Both the position numbers and the translations under genes were made by a program. The notes below the pieces were generated by a model. The model was not told the DNA's origin, did not search any database, and saw only the letters and a list, made by a program, of their open reading frames with translations. Source: Azospira restricta (lineage in GTDB: Bacteria; Pseudomonadota; Gammaproteobacteria; Burkholderiales; Rhodocyclaceae). From it: DNA of 64,000 nt. Where the stretch lies: the NCBI RefSeq assembly GCF_016858125.1, contig NZ_CP064781.1, positions 1,240,001 through 1,304,000 of the forward strand. Direction: 5' to 3'. Within the stretch, counting starts at the first letter, position 1. Every line of letters starts with the position of its first letter. Positions 60,408-64,000 of the stretch are shown piece after piece.

Positions 60408-61799
60408 TCAGCGTTCCGCTACCCAGCGCACCAGCGCGTCGAGCGGCGCCGCGCCGTTCTTCAGCTGCGCGTCGTTGATGAAGCCGACGACGACCCAGCG
60501 CCGGCCGCTGGTGTCGAGCACGTAGCCGGCGATGCTGCGCACGCCGTCGAGGTAGCCGGTCTTCAGGTGTGCGCGACCGGCGGCCGGCCCGTCCTGCAGC
60601 CGCTTCTTCAGCGTGCCGTCGCTGCCGGCGATCGGCAGCGAGGCAAGCAGCTCGGGCATCACCGGGCTGTCCCAGGCGTCCAGCAGCAGCCGGCCGAGGC
60701 CGGCGGCGGAGAGCCGCTCCGCCTGCGACAGGCCGGAGCCGTTGTCGAGCACGCTGCCGGCGACGCCCTTCGTCGCCAGCCAGCGGCCGATCGCCTGCCG
60801 CGCCGCGTCCGGCGTCGCCGGGCGTTCCGCCGCCAGCGTCAGGAACACCTGGCGGGCAGTGACGTTGTTGCTCCACTTGTTCATGCCGCGCAGCTGTTCG
60901 GCCAGCGGCGGCGATTCGTGCGCGTAGAGCAGGCGCGCGCCGGCCGGCGTCTCGCCGTCGCGCACGCGGCCGGCGAAGCGGCCGCCCAGCTCGCGCCACA
61001 GCGCGCGGAAGAGCTGCTCGACCTGGCGGTCGGCCGGCCACGGCGCGAGGTGCAGCGTCTTCTCGCCGCAGCGCCCGGAGTAACTGCCGGCAAGGCTCAG
61101 CGTGGCACCGTCGACGCCGACCTGCAGGCGCTCGCGCCAGCTGTTGCACGGCGCTTCGTCGAAGGCGACACGGCCGTCGAGGCGGACGCCGGCGGCCGGG
61201 TTCTCGGCGAAGACCTCGACGCGCCGCGCCGCGGTGTCGGGAACGAGCGTCACGCGCAGGCTCTTGTGGTCGATCAGCAGCGCGTCGGGGCCGGCGTTGT
61301 AGGCGCGCAGCGGCTGGTTGTCGAAGGCCGCCGGGTCGTGCGGCGGCAGGCGGAAGGCGCCGCGGTCGAGGACCAGGTCGCCGTCGATCTCGGCGACGCC
61401 GCGGTTCTTCAGCTGGCGCAGCAGCTGCGTGAAGCGTTCGAGGTCGAGGCCGGGGTCGCCGCTGCCGCGCAGGTAGAGGTTGCCGGCCAGCCGGCCGTCG
61501 GCGGGCGGCGCGTCGGCGAGCGCCTCGGTCTTCCAGGTGTAGGCCGGGCCGAGTAGGTCGAGCGCGGCGTAGGCGGTGACCAGCTTCATCACCGACGCCG
61601 GGTTCATCGGCCGCTCGGCGTTGTGCGCCAGCAGCGGCTTGCCGGCGTCGACGCGCTGCACGAAGAAGGCGGCGTGCGCGGGCGGCACGCCGCCTTCGCG
61701 CAGTGCGTCGCGGACCGGCGCCGGCAGCGCCGCGGCGGCGCCGGCGGCGGCGAGGAGGAGGGTGAGCGCGGCGAGCGCGCGCGGCAGCGAAAATGACAT
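60408..61799 (-). CDS. dacB: D-alanyl-D-alanine carboxypeptidase/endopeptidase, PBP4 family
   Basis: 463 residues. A signal peptide (about 1-25, MSFSLPRALAALTLLLAAAG) indicates periplasmic location. The active-site SxxK is Ser69-Val-Met-Lys72, then SNN in KWSNNVTARQ and the KTG motif in HLKTGYLDGVRS. It trims or cleaves peptidoglycan peptides. I chose ATG 61799 because it gives the signal peptide; upstream in-frame sequence is antisense to the PilZ-STAS gene and unlikely to be coding. Divergent from that gene with a 78-bp gap. Confidence 0.93.
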   Translation of the reverse strand: MSFSLPRALAALTLLLAAAGAAAALPAPVRDALREGGVPPAHAAFFVQRVDAGKPLLAHNAERPMNPASVMKLVTAYAALDLLGPAYTWKTEALADAPPADGRLAGNLYLRGSGDPGLDLERFTQLLRQLKNRGVAEIDGDLVLDRGAFRLPPHDPAAFDNQPLRAYNAGPDALLIDHKSLRVTLVPDTAARRVEVFAENPAAGVRLDGRVAFDEAPCNSWRERLQVGVDGATLSLAGSYSGRCGEKTLHLAPWPADRQVEQLFRALWRELGGRFAGRVRDGETPAGARLLYAHESPPLAEQLRGMNKWSNNVTARQVFLTLAAERPATPDAARQAIGRWLATKGVAGSVLDNGSGLSQAERLSAAGLGRLLLDAWDSPVMPELLASLPIAGSDGTLKKRLQDGPAAGRAHLKTGYLDGVRSIAGYVLDTSGRRWVVVGFINDAQLKNGAAPLDALVRWVAER

Positions 61800-61877
61800 C
61801 GGCGAGGGCGGCGGACAGTGATTTGGTAATATTGTCGCACTTCCCGCCCGGGACGAAATTTCACGGATACAGGCAGC

Positions 61878-62441
61878 ATGCAGGAGAAACGGCGCCACCA
61901 GCGCATCAGCTTCGACGACCCCCAGCCGATCCGGCTCGGCCACCGCGGCGAACGCGCGGTCGGGGAACTGGAGAACCTTTCGCTCGGCGGCCTGATGTTC
62001 CGCACGACGCTGACGCTGGCGGTCGGCGAGACGGTCGGCTGCGAATTCCGCGTCTTCGAGTCGCCGCTGATCGACCTGCCGGCGGTGGTCGTCAGCCGCA
62101 TCGGCGACGGCCTCTACGGCGCGCGCTTCCAGGCCGGGCCGATGAGCCAGCACCTGATCGAGGACGCGATCAACGGCGCCATCGGCAAGGGCAAGGCGAC
62201 CATCCTGTCGATCCACAGCCTGCCCGGCGGCAAGGTCCTGCGCGTCGCCGGCGCGCTGACTGCGACCGCGCGCAACGACTTCATGCACGGCGTCGAGCGC
62301 GTCGGCGTCGCCGAGATCGACCTCTCGGGCGTTACACTGATCGACAGCGACGGCGTGTCGATGTGTGCGGACGCGGTGGCGCGCTACGGCGTCCGCGCCG
62401 AGCGCCGCTCGCCCTGCGTCGAGGCCGTCTGGCGGCCGTAG
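61878..62441 (+). CDS. PilZ-STAS fusion protein
   Basis: 187 residues. An N-terminal PilZ domain (about 4-100) has the complete c-di-GMP-binding motifs: Arg5 and Arg9 (RxxxR) and Asn33-Leu-Ser-Leu-Gly-Gly38. A C-terminal STAS domain (about 110-180) contains IDLSGVTLIDSDGVSMC. In SpoIIAA/RsbV-type antagonists this segment reads MDS(S/T)G and holds the phosphorylated residue. Here Ser157 is kept and the next position is Asp158. No signal peptide, so cytosolic. It could join c-di-GMP signalling to partner switching. Domain calls are mine by eye; the STAS call is less certain than PilZ. Confidence 0.75.
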   Translation: MQEKRRHQRISFDDPQPIRLGHRGERAVGELENLSLGGLMFRTTLTLAVGETVGCEFRVFESPLIDLPAVVVSRIGDGLYGARFQAGPMSQHLIEDAINGAIGKGKATILSIHSLPGGKVLRVAGALTATARNDFMHGVERVGVAEIDLSGVTLIDSDGVSMCADAVARYGVRAERRSPCVEAVWRP

Positions 62442-62496
62442 GCGCCGTCGCGGGCGATCGCCGCCCGCCGTCTTCACCGTTCCCGGGATTCCCGCC

Positions 62497-62817
62497 ATGA
62501 CCGCTCCCCCCTTCTCCGCCGAACAGGTCCATGCTGCGCTGCGCGCCGTGGTCGATCCGGAGGCCGGCATGAACATCGTCGACCTCGGCCTCGTCTATGG
62601 CGTCGACGTCGATCCGCCGGCGGTGCGCGTCTCGCTGACGCTGACCTCGCCGACCTGCCCGATGGGCGACCTGATCCTCGACGAGGCGCGGCAGGCGCTC
62701 GCCGCCTGCCTGCCCGAGGGCTGGACGCAGGACATCCGGCTGGTCTGGGAGCCGCCGTGGGGGCCGCAGCGGATGAGCGCGAAGGCGCGCGCGCATTTCG
62801 GCTGGGACGGCCAATGA
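62497..62817 (+). CDS. MIP18/DUF59 family iron-sulfur assembly protein
   Basis: 106 residues, starting MTAPPFSAEQVHAALRAVVD at ATG 62497. The family signature PEAGMNIVDLGLVYGV and the conserved Cys54 in TSPTCPMGDLI are present. Relatives (SufT, PaaD) help mature iron-sulfur proteins. It overlaps the next gene by 4 bp (ATGA), so the two are coupled. Confidence 0.85.
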   Translation: MTAPPFSAEQVHAALRAVVDPEAGMNIVDLGLVYGVDVDPPAVRVSLTLTSPTCPMGDLILDEARQALAACLPEGWTQDIRLVWEPPWGPQRMSAKARAHFGWDGQ

Positions 62818-63920
62818 GCGCGCTGCCGAGCAGCGGCGGCGGCCTCGCCGTCGGCTGGCGCGTGCCGCTGCTGGTGATCGGCATGCTGTCGCTGCTTGCC
62901 GGCGTCGCCGCCGGCCTGCTGCGCGCCGGCTGGGGCGTGCCGCTGCCGGATGCGGCGCTGGCCGCGCAGCACGGTCCGCTGATGGCGGCCGCCTTCTTCG
63001 GCACGGTGATCGGGCTCGAGCGCGCGGTCGCGCTCGGCCGTCGCTGGGCCTTCCTGTCGCCGCTTGCCGCCGGCGCCGGCGGCCTGCTGCTGATCGCCGG
63101 CGCGCCGCCGTTCGTCGCGCTGCCGCTGCTCGCGGTCGGCGGCGGGCTGCTGACGGCGGCGACGCTGGTCGCCGCGGCGCGGCAGCCGGCCCTGCACACG
63201 CGCATCCTGGCGCTCGCCGCGGCCCTCGCCGCGCTGGCGCCGCTGGCCTGGCTGCTCGCCGCCCGCGATGCGGCGATCGCCGGCTGGGCCGCCTTCCTGG
63301 TGCTGACGATCGCCGGCGAGCGGCTCGAGCTGTCGCGCTTCCTGCCGCCGTCGCCGCGTGCGCGGGCGGTCTTCGTCGGCATCGTCGGCGCGTTGCTGCT
63401 GGCGCTGGCGGCGACGGCGGCGAACGCCGCCGGCCTGCGCCTGTTCGGCGGCGCGCTGGTCGCGCTGGCGGTCTGGCTGCTGCGTCAGGACATCGCGCGG
63501 CGCACCGTGCGCCAGCAGGGGCTGACCCGCTTCATCGCGGTCTGCCTGCTCTCCGGTTACTTCTGGCTGCTCGCCGGCGGCCTGCTGCTGGCGTTGCAGC
63601 CGCCCGGCCCCTTGCTGATGGACGCGGCGCTGCACGCCGTCTTCGTCGGCTTCGTGCTGGCGATGGTCTTCGGCCACGCGCCGATCATCTTCCCGGCGAT
63701 CGTCCGCGTCAGCCTGCCTTACCGGCCGCGCTTCTACCTGCCGCTCGCCGTGCTGCACGCCTCGCTGCTGCTGCGCGTCGCCGGCGACCTCGCCGGGCTG
63801 CCGGACTGGCGCGCCTGGGGCGCCGCCGGCAATGCGCTGTGCCTCATCCTCTTCATCGCGACGATGGTCGCCGCGGCGCTCGCCGGGCGGGCGGAGGCCC
63901 AAAGAAAAACGCCCGCCTGA
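62814..63920 (+). CDS. polytopic membrane protein, NnrS-like
   Basis: 368 residues with about ten to twelve membrane segments. Conserved-looking histidines and motifs are QHGPLMAAAFFGTVIGLERA and the later LHAVFVGFVLAMVFGHAPII, which recall NnrS-type haem/copper membrane proteins linked to nitric-oxide and denitrification stress. The NnrS assignment is tentative. The start overlaps the MIP18 gene. Its stop lies inside the left arm of a terminator hairpin that serves the opposite strand. Confidence 0.6.
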   Translation: MSALPSSGGGLAVGWRVPLLVIGMLSLLAGVAAGLLRAGWGVPLPDAALAAQHGPLMAAAFFGTVIGLERAVALGRRWAFLSPLAAGAGGLLLIAGAPPFVALPLLAVGGGLLTAATLVAAARQPALHTRILALAAALAALAPLAWLLAARDAAIAGWAAFLVLTIAGERLELSRFLPPSPRARAVFVGIVGALLLALAATAANAAGLRLFGGALVALAVWLLRQDIARRTVRQQGLTRFIAVCLLSGYFWLLAGGLLLALQPPGPLLMDAALHAVFVGFVLAMVFGHAPIIFPAIVRVSLPYRPRFYLPLAVLHASLLLRVAGDLAGLPDWRAWGAAGNALCLILFIATMVAAALAGRAEAQRKTPA

Positions 63921-63929
63921 GGGCGGGCG
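63910..63929 (-). terminator. intrinsic terminator for the right-edge - strand gene
   Basis: CGCCCGCC/GGCGGGCG 8-bp stem with a 4-base loop. Read on the - strand it is followed by GTTTTTCTTT, the T tract expected of an intrinsic terminator. It overlaps the stop of the NnrS-like gene and may also end that transcript weakly. Confidence 0.75.
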
Positions 63930-63948
63930 CTTCCGGCGCGGCGGGCGC

Positions 63949-64000
63949 TCAGCTCGGATGCCAGCCGAGGACGAAGGTGATCGCCGCGTAGCCGGCGACG
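63949..64000 (-). CDS. C-terminal fragment of an unidentified gene, truncated by the window
   Basis: The last 16 codons of a - strand frame read ...VAGYAAITFVLGWHPS and stop at 63949-63951. The hydrophobic run suggests the end of a membrane protein. A terminator sits 20 bp downstream, which supports it being real. Too short to identify. Confidence 0.5.
   Translation of the reverse strand, partial: VAGYAAITFVLGWHPS

Noticed and set aside
60408-62576. Longer version of the PBP4 gene starting near 62576
   Set aside because: The added 5' part is antisense to the PilZ-STAS gene and would bury the signal peptide that begins at 61799.

Overview
The window is 64 kb of GC-rich chromosome (GC about two thirds by eye). 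I place it in a betaproteobacterium, most likely the Rhodocyclales (Azonexaceae/Zoogloeaceae/Rhodocyclaceae). The basis is the rpoBC-str-S10-spc-alpha gene order, betaproteobacterial-looking ribosomal and SecY proteins, a PsrA-type regulator controlling beta-oxidation genes, and ubiA/ubiD with DUF2802 and SPOR proteins. No rRNA, tRNA, CRISPR array or transposase gene was seen.

Region 1 (1-25.2 kb) is the transcription/translation supercluster on the + strand: rpoB (5' truncated by the window), rpoC, rpsL, rpsG, fusA, tuf, rpsJ, then rplC through rplO, secY, infA, rpmJ, rpsM, rpsK, rpsD, rpoA and rplQ. It closes with a strong bidirectional terminator. Good sigma70 promoters lie inside it, before rpsL, rplC, rplN and rpsM. 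Three of these are followed at once by stem-loops, so the cluster looks segmented by attenuator-like elements.

Region 2 (25.2-33 kb, - strand) runs, in transcription order, from an Atm1/HMT1-type ABC exporter to a CHASE-multiPAS histidine kinase, a receiver protein with an RsbW-like kinase/ATPase domain, and a receiver-PAS-SpoIIE (RsbU-like) phosphatase. The last three look like a two-component-gated partner-switching module. A PilZ-STAS fusion near 62 kb is the only STAS protein in the window and could be its antagonist, which is a hypothesis.

Region 3 (33-46.7 kb, + strand) is fatty-acid degradation: a PsrA-like TetR repressor, FadE-type acyl-CoA dehydrogenase, thiolase, DegV lipid-binding protein, FadJ-like enzyme, YciA thioesterase and FadL porin. 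A second set follows: a reversed-order hydroxyacyl-CoA dehydrogenase/hydratase, a second thiolase and a DUF4442 hotdog protein. The regulator promoter and the second-set promoter carry the same 18-bp palindrome, starting in both cases at the last base of the -10 hexamer.

Region 4 (46.8-64 kb) is mixed housekeeping: DUF2802 and SPOR membrane proteins, TPR protein, RidA, RecG, an MFS-acyltransferase fusion, a Kef-type antiporter, UbiA, a soluble PAS histidine kinase, UbiD (with a 75-bp in-frame insertion bearing palindromes), a GNAT enzyme, a small membrane protein, a phosphoribosyltransferase, PBP4, the PilZ-STAS protein, a MIP18/DUF59 protein and an NnrS-like membrane protein. A truncated - strand gene lies at the right edge. 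Intergenic spaces are short; none exceeds about 205 bp.
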